DNA of 64,000 nucleotides, taken from NCBI GenBank assembly GCA_006538405.1, contig BJKQ01000015.1, forward strand, positions 248,001 to 312,000, in the 5' to 3' direction. The notes under the pieces are model-generated. The model made no database searches and had not been told where the DNA came from. It saw only the letters and a program-made list of their open reading frames with translations. Of this stretch, positions 21,083 through 33,900 are shown one piece after another (positions within the stretch are counted from its first letter, which is position 1; every line of letters begins with the position of its first letter). This stretch comes from Hansfordia pulvinata (lineage: Eukaryota > Ascomycota > Sordariomycetes > Xylariales). Both the position numbers and the translations under genes were made by a program.

Positions 21083-23588
21083 CAAACAGACACACAAACA
21101 TACCCCCAAAGTGTCTGCACGCGGCGTTGCGAATGTCATCAGGTTGGCCTGGTGTGTAACGTGACCTTTGTGAGGGTCTTCGTCTGGCACAGCCTGTTGG
21201 GAGTGCTCCCACGCAGCACTGGACAGTCTCAGGGCTGGCAGGCGCTTATTCGTGTAGGTACCTTAGAACATGTCGACACTCGTACCTTACCTCCCGCTAC
21301 CCGCTACCTGAGGCTCTTGTAGACGGCGGAGGACTCTGCCGAATGTGGTCGCACGAGTACCTCCTCCGCCCTTGGGAGCTGATGACAGGTAATCCGGTCA
21401 CGCTGTTCGGCCGGAGAAGAACGCGTTCACGATTAGCGGGCTTCGTGGGTGGGCTCGAAACAATCGTGCCATGGGTCGATCTTGCTTGCTCTCATTCTCC
21501 GGCGAGGGATTTACCATCGGATGGGCATTGCCCGTCCCTGTTTGTTGGTTCCGTTCGTTGGCCCTGTTGTGCGCCGCCCAGATACTCGCGCAATATCCCG
21601 AGTAAGTAATAACAGTGTCGTGTCTTGTCTACCTCGTCTTGTCTCGTTTTGTTCCCTTATCTTTGTTTCACCTGTCTTGACTCATGGGATCAAGGCCGCG
21701 CCGACTCGGCACCTGGTGGGGTATTCTTGGCTCGGGGAGTCCTTGCCATCGTGTCTGTCTGCTGGCGGGTTACGGGTACACGCACGAGTACGCTGCAAAC
21801 CGTTGGGCAGTGACGGCAGCCAGCGATGAAGCCTTATTGTCAGCGGTCAGGCGGAACAGAACTGGGCGGCCAAGGCACGGTGATCCGGAGTGCGTAGCCG
21901 AGTGCGTGTGCAGACTCCTTCACGCCCGGGGCCAGGGTTATTATTTCTACCCGATCTGCATGAGCACGAAAGGCCAGCGAGCGGACTGCGCCGTGCTTCC
22001 TTCAGGCGGCGGGTGGGTGCTGCAAGCGGGCATGTGCTCCGTAAGCCCACCGACCCCAGCGTGCCCCGCACCACCGAACTGGTCATTCCGGGCATTACGA
22101 GTAGATGGGATGTTGGCGCTGGTCGCCCCCTCCTGCTCTGTACTCGTACGGAGCAGATCGCGTCGCCGTGGGGAGCCCCCCGTGGGCGGGTCTGTCTACT
22201 GAAACTGAAGGCCATGACTGGCCGACTCGTGCCGCAAGTTAGGTAACCACCTACTCGTACTCGTGGCTGCTGTGGTGAGTGCAAGGCCATGGAGCGGATG
22301 AGGAGGGAGACGGACGCACCAGGGCTGAGGTAAGCCGTTCAATGGCGGCTGTTCGCCGGTAGCCGTCTCGTAAGCTGGGGCTCTATGGGCGTGGAGCTGA
22401 TTGCGGCCGGTGACGTCGGGACTGGATGCGATGGATGATGATGATAATAATAATACCTTAGTAACAAAAGAGCGCACACACACACTCGAGTGGAAAATTC
22501 TTGGATTGGGCCGTGGCCAGTCCATCTATGTGCTGCCGGTATATGGAAGCGACCGGTCGACGCGCAGAGCTGTACAGAGTACTCGTAGAAACGAGCACAC
22601 ACCGCCCAAGCCCGGCGGTGGACAGCGTCATTCCATCACGGAATAACGTACATGCTCAGCTTATTAGGTACCTTAAGTCTATTGCCCGTACCCAGTGAAT
22701 CCACATTAGGTACATAGGTTTCTCGTTGCCCGTTTCCTGGAGCTGCCAGTTGCCGGTGCCCGTTCTCTAGCTACATAGAAGTACCTAACCGTGCAGTGTT
22801 GGGTGCGAGTACCTACTCGTACTGCGAGCGAACATGGACCAGAGGTGCCAACAGCAGGAAACGAACCTATCATGAGACCAACATGGATATCAAGCCTCAT
22901 CGATTCTTGGCCGTCCACCAGGCCAATCAGTCCACCTTGCACAAACAGCTCAACAGAGGTAGATACCTAAGGTAGGTGCCTTAGTTTACCTAGGTACGCA
23001 CGAGTAAGCACCAAGGAGGTACCTTAAGCTTCAACCTGCTGCCAGTGGGTTTGCGCACGCGTGACGATTCGGTTGACAGCCAGTAGGTCGGGGTACGGAC
23101 GGGATTAAATACCTAGGTTAGGTACTCATCGAGGGTATCTGAGACAGGTGCATGTACATAGAACCGTAGGGTACATCAAGGTAACCAGGTGCTGCCACGT
23201 CCCTCCACTTGAACGCACCTTCAGGAGGTTCAGCCCTGATATCACCAGTACTCGTACGAGAGGTACGTCGCCGTCGCCCCGTCCGTGGCTCCGTGATCAC
23301 ACCCAGATCACGACGCCATCGTTAGGGAGGGACGATATCGTCTCTCTCCAGCTGCTACCGCACCCCGGGATCCACCTCCGGGTGAGGACATTCTATGTCT
23401 TGGGATGGCTTTGTGTCAGCCACGCCCATTAGACCTCAATTAGCCAATTAGCCTGACCTCGGCCTGTCCCGCCATGTCGTGAACCCTTCACGCAACGAGC
23501 GACAGTGTGCCGTCTTACAAGTGGACAGTGATCCAGGCGATGTCGGCCACGATGGCGGTCACGACGACAACGACAGCATGGACGCCGA

Positions 23589-23589
<1 letters not shown>

Positions 23590-23619
<30 letters not shown>
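23590..23619. repeat. GAC triplet repeat
   Basis: Ten GAC units. The open frame through it encodes poly-Asp but has no other protein-like feature. Confidence 0.9.
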
Positions 23620-26600
23620 AACAACATCAAAGCAATGGAGGGCGGACAGGCCAAAGCAACGCCGAACCCACCTCTCCAACCGCGAATCCACCCAAGCAAA
23701 AGTAGTCGACGGCCTGTCACGACGAGGCAACCGAGTACATATCGATGCAAGGTTAGGTCCAGTCGCGGAGCCTTCACGGCTCCGCGAGGCCACTGGCCAC
23801 GCCTCGACCGTTCCAGAACCTCTAGAGTCCCTTGCCAGCCTGAACCTCCAGCGTCACCATGCTCCGTGCTCCCCTTGGACGCGGCAATAGAAACTTTCGA
23901 CTGGTGAAGCGTCGCAGCCCATGTGGGACTACCCGCCTGCCGGGAACAGGAACAGGCAGCGTTCGCACGAGTGGAGGGCGGATTGCAGTCGCCTCGAAAA
24001 ATATATGCCCGGCACGTGAGCGACTAGCGAGGGTCCGGTCAACGGGCCCCGGGTCTAGACAAACTCTCGGCAGGAATAGCAAAGGACAACAAAGACACGC
24101 GAACAGCTGATGAGCTACGAGAACGAACAGCGCAGCCAGGAAGTCGACATCTCGGCACAGAGCAAGACCATCACTCACCACCATATTGGAGAGATGAGCC
24201 GCCCCTGACAGGCTCTCCAAGCAGATTCTTGGCATTTGTCAACGAACGCAAAAAGAGCCGCTTCCGACGATCAATAACGGGCGCCATGCAGCCCACCCGC
24301 AAGCCGACAGGATGGTCTTATCCCCCCCCCTCCTTTGACGCACTAAAACCACCTACAAACGAGCATCCGGTGCCCGCTCACAGACCTGTCATGCATATGG
24401 ATACCGATAGATGGCTCATGGCACGCGCGCGCCGCTGCTCAACGTCATGTGCCTGGCCGGTGGGGGGGGGGGCGCCGGCAGTCGAGGAGATGGCCTCTGG
24501 ACGGCCGTCATCCGTGCCCGGCTTCCGGTGTCTCTGCGCCGTGCTGCCCGCCTCGCTCGGAGCATGCGAGATGGTGGCAGTCAATCCTCTCTGTCTGCAC
24601 GAAGCTGATCAAATGACACCGTGCATGCAACTTACCTGTGCATATATGGAGCCTGCGTGCCTTGGGCTGTCCGTCTGCCTGCACGTAGGTACGAGTACCT
24701 ACAGGGACGCGAGCACAGTGAGGTTGGTCTGCTTGGGGCCTCGTACGAGGAATCCGCACAGCGCTTCCAGGTTCTCACGGGACTCGGAGCCGCCGTTTCT
24801 TCGCCCGGCACTGACGGTGACCTGGTCCTTGTTTGTCTGCTCCCGGCCACTTCTGCCTCTCCAGCAGCAAAGTCCTTGATGCTCAGGTGACCGTCGCAGA
24901 GACGACCGTGCTCCAGAGAGAACGCCGTCGCTCCCCTAATGCGTCGCATCAGGCTTACGAGCCCGTCTGCAGCTGCATCAGCCTGGGCACGGTCAACACG
25001 AGATGATCAATCTCTTCCAGGCGCCTTTCTTCAATGCCGACCCGGGGCCAGGTCACACGACAATGTGCTTTCTCACGGCGGTCCAGGGAACCAGCCTCTT
25101 TCGCCCGCGTTGCACTGGCCCCGAGGTTGTAGCAGGTCCATATTGGGATCGGGCTGCAGCCACCACACTGTCCGCGTCGAAAGGATGACCGCCAGGCTCG
25201 TGCGACCAGATCGGGAGACCTCTGCCGCCGGCAGATGTCCTTCAGGGAGTCTGACGCCAGCGCACGCGCGCATCCGGTCTGCCGCGCGGTGGCTGTTTTA
25301 GCAGAATCATCAGTGACTCTCCGAAACCGCCGGCGTCCGCCTCCCAGCCCACGTGCCTGAGCCACCAACGGTGGTTTCGGCTGCCTTCCGACGGGCCATC
25401 CCATCATATACCGACGACGTCATTTGTGAAAGGAAGGGCCTGGCAAAGAGCCGTGGGCACGGGCCTGCTTCGGTTCTTTGTCAGCAAGGTCATGGCCGCA
25501 CGCGACAGAGGTTTACGAGCGCGTACCATGTGAGGTAGGCAGTCGAAATGATAAGCGCCGATCAGCACAAGGCGGGCCTCGAGCCTCTCCAGTCATTCTG
25601 CCCTCTTCACCTCTGTCGCGGGACTGATCGTAGAGCATTGGTGTGCTGTGCGTGCTGCTGTGGCTGTCAGGCGTTGGCTCGCCGACCAGTCCAGAAACCA
25701 TCGTCAGAAAGGCGACGTTTTCCAAGACGCCGCCGATGGACTGCGGGCTCTGTCCCAGCTGGCTCGGTCGAGTCGGAGGAGGGGCTCCCTTCACGACTCG
25801 ACACTGGCGGCGGTGCATAAATGCGGTGATGCCCAGCGTCCTGCCACCCACGCGCTCCGCGGCGCCGCCCTGCGAGTCGCGGCGCGGCTGCACGGCCAGC
25901 GCGTCCGTCGCCAAGCTTGCGCAAGGCCATATGAGCCAATGAATGTTCTGAGGGGTTGGAGCATCTCGAAAAATAAGTGGAGGGCATGTTTTCCTATGTG
26001 GAAGCGGTAAGCTGCTTGGGTCGAGACACGTACATGCGAGTACAAAAGGTGGAAATCCTGTGTTCGTTCGGTCCCCGACCGCCGGGAACGCTGGCCGAGC
26101 ACGAGTAGTCGGCATCCGGAGCATGGCAAGGGGCGGCTTGTGGGTGAGCATTGCGGTCGTAAAAGATGGGCATCTCAAATTGCTGCTGCTGCTGCTGCCC
26201 ACTCGCCGCTCGCCTGTCCAAGATAGTGTCGTTCACATCTCCCACACGCCTATCCGAACACCGCAGCGTCACGGCGCTGCCGGGAACTAGCGACCCGGCG
26301 CTGCGGCGATGAGGATGTGCTGAGAGATAGACAGCCGGGGGCCCCCGCCCATATTCCGTGATTCGAGCAGGGCCGGTCCCGTTTGCTCCCCTCCCGCCGT
26401 TTTCGTTTTCGTTTTCGTCTCCGGGTCGGCTGCGGCGTGTTGCCGCTTCTCGTCTCTTCTGTTCCGTTGCTGGCTGCTCTCGGTGTTTTCTTGAGCGAGC
26501 AGGCAACGGTCGGCGTTGATTTCCTTCTTTACTACGATCAGGAGGAGTGTGTAGGTGGCCTTGGACAGCATATGAATGCATTACAGCCGGCCCCCTCTCG

Positions 26601-27702
26601 CTCTCTTCCCAAGTCTGACGCGGCCACGGACGGCAGCTGATTCTCTCGCCATCGGCCAGATCGTTCCGGTACGACTGGCGAGAGACCAAGTACCCCTTTA
26701 CCAATGTAGGTATGTGTGCTCGCTGAGAGTCCTTGTTTCCTCGCCGCGGAGAAGACGCAACGACCTCACGAAATTTGGCACAGCCATCCTCTCCATCGCC
26801 GGTTACGCACGAGCACGAGACTCCAGGTTTGCCGTATGCTTTTCACGCCCACATGAGCGGCCGGACATTCAACAGACTCGTGCCCTTCGCCGCTGGTGTA
26901 CTATATCCTGTTCCAATTCTGGGCAACGCAGACCCGAGCTTCTCCGGGTTGTTGGTATCTCAGGCATGTTGATTTGCTGAAGCTCAAAGGGCCACCGCTC
27001 TATGACGAGCCAAAGGCTTCAAGTCTTCGTACGCGCGCCTCCTGGTGTCTGGTAGCAAGCAAATATTGCCACTCTACCCTACAGCATCAGAGTTTGCTTT
27101 CTCGGTAGTCGGGCATGTTCAGGCCGGCTATGGTAGAATGTCTCTGGGCACTCTCAAGCGTGATGCCGGCCCCCTTTCGTGTTCCTCGTATTACTGGGGG
27201 ACTGCTTCGGTTCCTTGTTCCTCTCTAGCTCTGAGAAACCTGGATTCTGGACCGAGTGTGGTCGTTCTGAGGAGTGAAGTTGAAGCCCGACTACTGGAGG
27301 ACGCCATACACGTACACCTCATCGATTTAAGGCCGCATCACCGGATATTGGCTGTGGTAATCGTGGCGATGTACTGGCCGACATATTTTATTTTGCGCAG
27401 CCGAGACGCACCGGGTAGTTCAAAGTTCGTTCATTAGGTTATTTTTACATATCGAGGGGCATCCAGTTCTGTCATCTGCGCCATGCGTGCGAGATGGGCC
27501 GAGTATGAGATTGCTGGCAACCGCCTCAAGTCCTTCTATCATAAAATTTCCCTGGAGGCGCCCATTTTCCAAGGTGTGATCCTTGTTTCACTTGCGCCCT
27601 GCTTGGCGCGGCCAGGAGGCGCTGGTGGTCGCCGGTGTGTTGTACATAATGTGTATGCTTTCCGAGCTGGGTATCGGATCTCCTCAGTGTCGGCAGCATT
27701 AT

Positions 27703-28066
27703 CTAAGAGAGAGGAGAGAGAAGACTGGGAGTGGCTGTTAGCGAAAGACAGCGTCTAGAGATGAGGCCCAAGACTGGACGTACCGGATGATGGAGGGTCT
27801 GGGCTCGCTGCGGGTGTAGCCAAAGTAGAGAATCAGAGGGAGGTAGCCGCTGGAGGAGGATCAGGTTAGTCGACGGCCGAGTCGGGGACGATACACGCCG
27901 CAAGTAAAGGGCGGTGGGCGAGGCTTACTAGTGCATGGCGACACGGGAAACCTCGATGAGCTTGCCGATGCGCTCCTGTTGGAAGCAGTCAGTACAGGGA
28001 GCTGGGGAAGGAGAGGCACATGCTAAAGGTAGGGCGTACCTTGGACTCATCAGAGAGGGCGAACAT
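27703..28066 (-). CDS. TOM7: Mitochondrial import receptor subunit TOM7
   Basis: Four very small exons (28066-28040, 27975-27929, 27849-27784, 27724-27703) encode 53 residues. They begin MFALSDESK, continue [15 protein letters not shown], then [19 protein letters not shown] and end IIRLLSPLS. This is the full length and motif order of Tom7: a short cytosolic N-terminus, one outer-membrane helix (about 18-36) interrupted by the conserved GYLP, and a conserved RPS-(I/L)IRL tail. Tom7 is a small subunit of the TOM translocase that tunes assembly of the complex. The introns are 28039-27976, 27928-27850 and 27783-27725. All have GT...AG ends and phases that join cleanly. The third uses the CAG at 27725, after which the frame reaches TAG at 27703. 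The gene diverges from SAP49 across 619 bp. Confidence 0.93.
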
Positions 28067-28608
28067 GGTGAGAATGACTGGCGATGTCTCTGGAGAAATG
28101 GAGGGAATGGGATGTGCGGCGGAGGCGGAGGCGGATGGGAATGGTGAGGACGGTGATGATGACGAGGGCGAGGCGACGAGAAGACCGGAGTACCTCAAGC
28201 AAAGCGTGCGCAGTTGGCGCGCGACCGGGAAGCTGCCAAAATTTCAGATGGGCAGCCAGTCGCGACCGGCCCGCTTTTATCAGGACGTTTCCCAGCGTGG
28301 GCCAATCAGCGCCGGCTCGCGGTCTGTGTCGAGTCGCAGCTGTCCCGGCCAATAATTGGTCCGTCCAGTTTTCGAACTCCTGCGCTGGGGAAGGCGCGTC
28401 AGTACGCCAACCGGACCACTTGACGTTGGATTGGAATAAATCGCATCGCACCGCACCGCATCGCAACTTCCTCAACCAAGGCAGCCTGGCTCAGGCTCCA
28501 AGTACCTAGTACCTTCGGCCCCTTCGCTCGTTTTCCGTCCGCCGCTTTGCTCCTACACCCCTCACGCGCGCCTCTCCTTGTTGCCGACGTCCTCATCGCT
28601 GTCGTCGC

Positions 28609-28650
<42 letters not shown>

Positions 28651-28685
28651 CGCTGCCGCTGCCGCCGTCAGCACCTCCGCCCGTC
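28067..28685. promoter_or_regulatory. Shared divergent promoter of TOM7 and SAP49 with CCAAT boxes
   Basis: This 619-bp region separates the two start codons. It contains GGGCCAATCAG (CCAAT at 28302-28306) and the inverted pair CCAATAATTGG (28349-28359). Both are classic binding sites for the CCAAT-binding HAP/NF-Y complex, which controls many mitochondrial genes in fungi. Toward SAP49 lies a CGCACCGCATCG-type repeat (about 28442-28462) and the GTCGCCGCT tandem repeat. Confidence 0.6.
28598..28669. repeat. Tandem GTCGCCGCT repeat in the SAP49 leader
   Basis: About seven 9-bp units grade into GCCGCT triplets and end 16 bases before the SAP49 start codon, so the repeat is almost surely in the 5' UTR. 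It shares its unit with the repeat at 8861-8915. Confidence 0.8.
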
Positions 28686-29893
28686 ATGTCCGGCGCGAAA
28701 CACTGGTATGTCTCCCCAGCGCGCCGCCTGCTGCGCCTCCCGCTGACACATCCGCGACTTCTAGGGAGCAAGACAAGGAGGCGACGGTATACGTGGGAAA
28801 CATTGACGAACGCGCCACCGATGGTCTCATTTGGGAACTCATGGTCCAGGCCGGCCCTGTCGTCAACGTTCACCTGCCCAAGGACCGCGTCACCCAGTCC
28901 CACCAAGGCTTCGGCTTTGTCGAGTTCAACGGAGAGATCGACGCCGACTATGCAGCCAAGATCATGAACGGCATCCGCCTCTTTGGCAAGCCCCTGCGCG
29001 TTAATAAGGCCTCGGCGGACAAGCAGAAGCCCCTCGAGATTGGCGCCGAGCTGTTCATCGGCAACCTGGACTCCATGGTCGACGAAAAAGTCCTCTACGA
29101 CACCTTCAGCCGCTTCGGCACCCTCATCGCACCTCCCAAGGTGGCGCGCGACGACAATGGCCTCAGCAAGGGCTACGGCTTTGTCAGTTACAGCAGCTTT
29201 GATGCCAGCGACGACGCCATCAACAACATGAATGGCCAGTACCTGATGAACAAGGACGTCAGCGTGCAGTACGCCTACAAGAAGGATGGCAAGGGCGAGC
29301 GCCACGGCGACGAGGCTGAGCGCATGCTCGCTGCCCAGGCCAAGAAACACAACGTCACCGTCGAGACACAGCCAATGCCCCCCGGCCTGCTGCAGACGCC
29401 CACTGCACACACGCCCACTCCATCTCAGCCTCCCGTTGCCCCGCCCGTCATGAACCCGGGCGGTTTCGACCCCTCCATGGCCCCAGGCATGCCTCCCGGA
29501 GGCCCTCCTCAGCGTCCCGTAGGGTTTGGCCCGCCCCCCGGAGGGCCCCGGGGCCCCCCACCGGCTTTCGGGATGAACGGCGGGCCTCCCGGGGCCGGTC
29601 CCGGCCGTGGAGCAGCCCCGTTACCTCCGGCCCCTTCCGGCCTGCCGGCTCGACCGCCTCCATCACAGGCCGGCTACGGCAGTCCGGCCGACTTCCACCC
29701 TGGCAGTTTCCGTGGCCCTGCGCCTCCTCCTGGCTCTGTGCCTCCTGGCTCTATGCCTCCTGGGTCTATGCCACCCGGTTCCATGCCACCCGGTTCCATG
29801 CCACCTGGTTCCATGCCACCTCCTGGCTTCGGCCCTCCCCCTGGAACTACACCGCCTCCTCCGCCAGGGTTCGCATCGGGATACGGTCGTTGA
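28686..29893 (+). CDS. SAP49: U2 snRNP SF3b subunit 4 (SAP49/SF3B4, yeast Hsh49)
   Basis: A tiny first exon (28686-28705, MSGAKH plus TG) is joined across a 59-bp intron (28706-28764) to exon 28765-29893. It gives 382 residues starting [22 protein letters not shown]1 (about 13-91) has VYVGNI and GFGFVEF as RNP2 and RNP1. RRM2 (about 104-185) has LFIGNL and GYGFVSY. The [15 protein letters not shown] start and the linker/RRM2 end ([22 protein letters not shown]) are diagnostic of SF3B4. In the SF3b complex this subunit binds pre-mRNA near the branch site and contacts SF3B2. The C-terminal half is Pro/Gly/Met-rich, as in the family. It includes a run of PPGSM units encoded by near-identical 15-bp repeats (about 29740-29820). 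Confidence 0.95.
29740..29820. repeat. 15-bp tandem repeat encoding PPGSM units in SAP49
   Basis: About five near-identical 15-bp units lie in frame in the proline-rich tail of SAP49. Confidence 0.85.
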
Positions 29894-32800
29894 TGCCTTT
29901 TTACTGAAGCGCTCTGCGTCTTTCATATCAAGTGAGCCGCTCTATGACGAGGACCGTTGTCAGCGGTGCTGTTGGTCGGGCTCACGATGGAACCGGAGGG
30001 CTGCATCCGCATTCCCCAGTTGGTGTTTCCGTGTGCAGGTGGCTACGGGCGGCGCGATGCCTATCTGTGTGACATACAAGAACCAACACACCCAGCGTAT
30101 GACCGTGCACTCTCAGCATTCCACACCATCACGATCGATTACAGAGACTGGGCTATGTAGCCCAACTCTAGCCAGTGAGCATTGAGCCAGCCTACAACAA
30201 GCCCTGCCTAAGGTCATTTCAGCTCAACTCAACCAAGCATATGTGTCGCTGTCAGAGGCTGGGCTTCCTACCAATGATACCCGCGCCCCGCGCTCCCGAG
30301 TCACTGCGAAAATCTGGTGCTACGGTCGATCCTTGTGCCCAAGGCATCGACAACAGCGTTGAGTCGCTAGTTGGAGGCAAAGCGCCTGTCCCAGAGGATG
30401 TGGGCATTCATTCGGGACTAAACATCCACTGCGTTAGGCTGAAAAGCAATGAAGGTTGAAGTCAAGGTCCGATGGAAGCAAGCGTCCGGTTCTGTTTCCA
30501 GATGCTGCCGGCTCCCATAACCCATACCCAAGCCAACTTCGCTTTCCGACATAACAGAACTCTACGTCCTAGTCCCGACAGTGACGACTTGGCGCAGTTG
30601 TTGCAAACTGCAAGGCTGGGCATCGCAGTGTCTTCTGGCTCGGCTCTCGTGGCCTTGAGTCACACGGAGACCTGGGACATCATACGAGTACAATGAATTG
30701 GGATATTGAACAACAGCAGTCTAGATAGCCACGACCCTTGCTCCGCTCTAAGAGGGCTGGGCTGGTCGCCCAATACGAATACGTCGAGTTTCATCATCCA
30801 TTTCCATACTGCGATCCTTGCCGAACGGCGATGAGTCTGCGTGTGCCCGCGAAATGCCAGGACGCCGGCGGCGGCGGAATTTGCCCAAAACTGTGCGGCT
30901 GGTGGGTTCAAAGCAGTGGACTGCACGTCATCTCACGAGCTACGAGTACCTAATGTATGTGCCTTTGCCGCCCTGGCCACGTGCCAGGGCCCTCAGTCCT
31001 GACGAGCCGAGATTGTCGCCATGGTGGAGTCAAGCCATGCGTACCTGCATGAGCGGAGCGTGCGCCTGCACTCGCCATCTGTGCCTTGCAGGACGAGTAC
31101 AGTCAGGGGCTTCATGGCGTGTCAAAAGGCGGGTGGCGAAGATCAAACTCTCTCCCATATGGGGGGACGCAGCCAGCTGTACGGGTACTCGTACGCGGTG
31201 GCGAGACGGGAGTCGCGGGTATCCCCGGCTGCGCCGCGCCACCGCCCTACTCCGTCTCCCGACCCTTGCGAGCTGTAGGGCAGGGCGAGATGTTCCCATG
31301 CCGCAGGACGAGCAGGTTCCATTCATTCCAGAGTTGTCAGCCCAAAGGGGGGGTCTGGCAAGCCAGCGGGGTCCGTGTCGACGGTGCCTCGGGCCCGAAC
31401 AGGCAGGCATCAGTAGGTTGGCTTGCTCGAGGCGTCTTTCCACGACAGGAGGTCAGCAGTAGCCTGATGCTCGTATTTCAGGATAGGGCACGGACAACCT
31501 GCAGTCAAGGTGTAGTCGTAGTCATACTTGTCTGTATCAGCAGGCCTGACTTGGGCGCCGGGACCCCGGAGCTCACGGGCTCTGATATGAAGGAAACCCC
31601 TGGCTGGCCGGCCTGGGATTGTGCCCGGGCTCGATCTTTTTGTGATCCCATGTACTGATCTACTCGTCTTGTAGGTTCGAGTACAAGTCCTGCTGATGGT
31701 GGATGATGCGGTCCCGGTCGGTTGATCGGATACCATACCCGCGCATCAAAGGTACCCTGCTATCCTGACGGACTTGGGGAGGGAGGGGGGGGAGGGGGGG
31801 GTTTGCGGCGGACATAAAGAATGGTTAATGAAGAAGGATGACGGCGATGTGGGCAAGATGAAGAAGAAGCCGCCGGGCCCCCAAACTGAGTAGTCGTTTC
31901 CCCCCCCCTTTCTTTTCTTCTCCAAAGAGTCCAATTATTTATAGGCATCGTGTCGCCCCATGCGAAAGCTGCACGTCACTCTCCACCCGCTGGCATGGTT
32001 GCGAGCACAGGCCCGGCCAGCATAGCGTGGCGGAAACCTGGACTACGGACGAGTACCGCGAAACGGCGGCCATGGGTGGGATGGGAGATGGGGAGCAGGG
32101 TACTCGTAGATGATTCTCCTTCAGGGCGCGGCGGCAGGGATCACCAGACTTGGCCCTGGCAAGCAAGCATACTCGTACGAACACTCGTAGTTTGACAAGT
32201 AATAACAAACAGCAACCCTGCGCTGCTCGGTTTCATCACGGTCCCCCATGTCGAGGCCTACCTAATGTAAGTTTAAGTACGGGTATCTGTATCATCAGGT
32301 GGTATACGGGAGCAGGGAGACCAGTCTCAACTCATAGGTACTCGTACTAGGCAGGGGCCGCGATGTGATGGAAACACCCAGTCCACAAACGCGTGTGTGT
32401 ACTTGGAGTTATACCAGCCAAGGGCTCCAGGGGTGCGGTGCCGTGGGACTTGTCATTACCTATCATTTTGCTGACGTTCTGCCCCTGGTCCTTTTCTTGC
32501 CCCCCCTGCCGGGTTCATCTGCCCAGCTTGTTGTTCCACGCACCCTCCAGAACAACACGGTGACAGTCTACGATTATCCGTACACGCCCGTCTCTCCTCT
32601 GAGGGGATGGGGGGGGTTCGCTCGTATATATCCCTGCTTTTGAGCGTGCGGATAGGGCGCTGCTGTGCTGACCCTCACGCACTGACCTCTCCAGGAGAAT
32701 GTCATCGCAGCGTCAAGATCCGCCCACAGCCAGCCCTGCCGGCTCCGCAGCTTACGGACGCCGCCCCAGAGCAGAGAATAGAACATCCTCGTCTGCGTGC

Positions 32801-33393
32801 TGCCCACCCGTATTCCGTCGAATGAGAGACCGTCCGTGCTAACGTGGAAGCCTTCTGGAACAAGTCAAACTTGCGTTTCCAGGATGGCTGGCTGGCGGGC
32901 TCGCCGTGTCTGGAATCCCCCACCATCCCAGGACTCTGCCCGCATCTGCGAGAAGTGCTCACGAGCACGGGCTCATACACGTACGAGTAGCCGTACTCGC
33001 ACTGATCGAGCCTTCGGTGGATGGTTTATGATATACCCGTTAACCCCCTCCCCCCCCCCTCTCTCACACCCCTCCTCTTTCATGCCCGTCCGTACAAGGT
33101 ACTGCATACCCTGCCCGGAAGAAGCCCGACTGCGACGCCCGTGACCAGGGGCCGGCGTTGCAGTGCAGAGAAGAGAGAGACAGAAACAGACACATCATCG
33201 AAGATCTTCCTTGCACCTCAAGCTCGAAATGGGACATGGGGGCCCAAATCCCGGTGCCATTCCTCGCCGGGGAGGGGGCGGCACAAGACAAAAGCCGCAT
33301 CCGGGTGCCTGGTCGTGCTCGTCCGTCTCGGCCCTTGCTTGATACCCGTAGAGAGCCATCGGTTGATGCCCAACACCTCTTTCCAGCCCAGGG

Positions 33394-33416
33394 CCCCCCC
33401 CCCCCCCCCCCCCCCC
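33394..33416. repeat. Poly-C run (about 23 bp)
   Basis: Uninterrupted C homopolymer in the gene desert. Confidence 0.9.
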
Positions 33417-33900
33417 TTCTCTAATGCGGTGTCTTCCTAGCAGCGTATCCATGAAGTGTCAGTACTCGTAGAAGTGAACTGCTCAGCGGTACTCCCACTG
33501 GCGAAAGGGGGGGGAGGGGGGCACGATGTGATGGGATGCGGACTGCGTTCTCGATGGCTCCCAGGCCTTTTGGGCTTGAAGAGGATCTGAAAACCCGCTG
33601 CTCTCCCCTTCACGAGTACTTCTTCTCCGTCTCGTACTCCCTGCGCCTGTCGAGCTGGCAGCCCCAAGGATGGACGCATCATGGTTGAAGCCAGCTCGCT
33701 GTGCCCTCTAGCTGTCAAGGCGATCAGTGCAGTCATGCGCGTATCCAGGTAAGGTACCAGTAGCACCTGCCTGGTCACGGATCGTTGTGACGGCGGTCGA
33801 GCCTTCCCTGCAGGCTGCTCGTCCAAGTTGGGTACCCATGGAAGGTACGGTAAAGTATGTATTCAATGTAATGTACATACCATGATCCAATGGTTGTCAG

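Larger units (their letters stand above)
15523..27702. other. 12-kb gene-poor spacer
   Basis: No frame or chain of exons that I can recognise as a gene lies here. The first part must include the GSK3 promoter and the last part the TOM7 3' end. The rest is GC-rich unique-looking sequence with many TACTCGTA/TACGAGTA and GGTACC motifs. It also has homopolymer and dinucleotide tracts and two tRNA-like fragments (about 18129-18190 and 19387-19436). High GC keeps random frames open, so long open frames here are not evidence of genes. A small intron-rich gene of the TOM7 kind could still be missed. Confidence 0.5.

Noticed and set aside
23479..23907. 142-codon frame with an Asp run
   Set aside because: The acidic run is a GAC microsatellite and the rest is unstructured Arg/Pro/Ser sequence.
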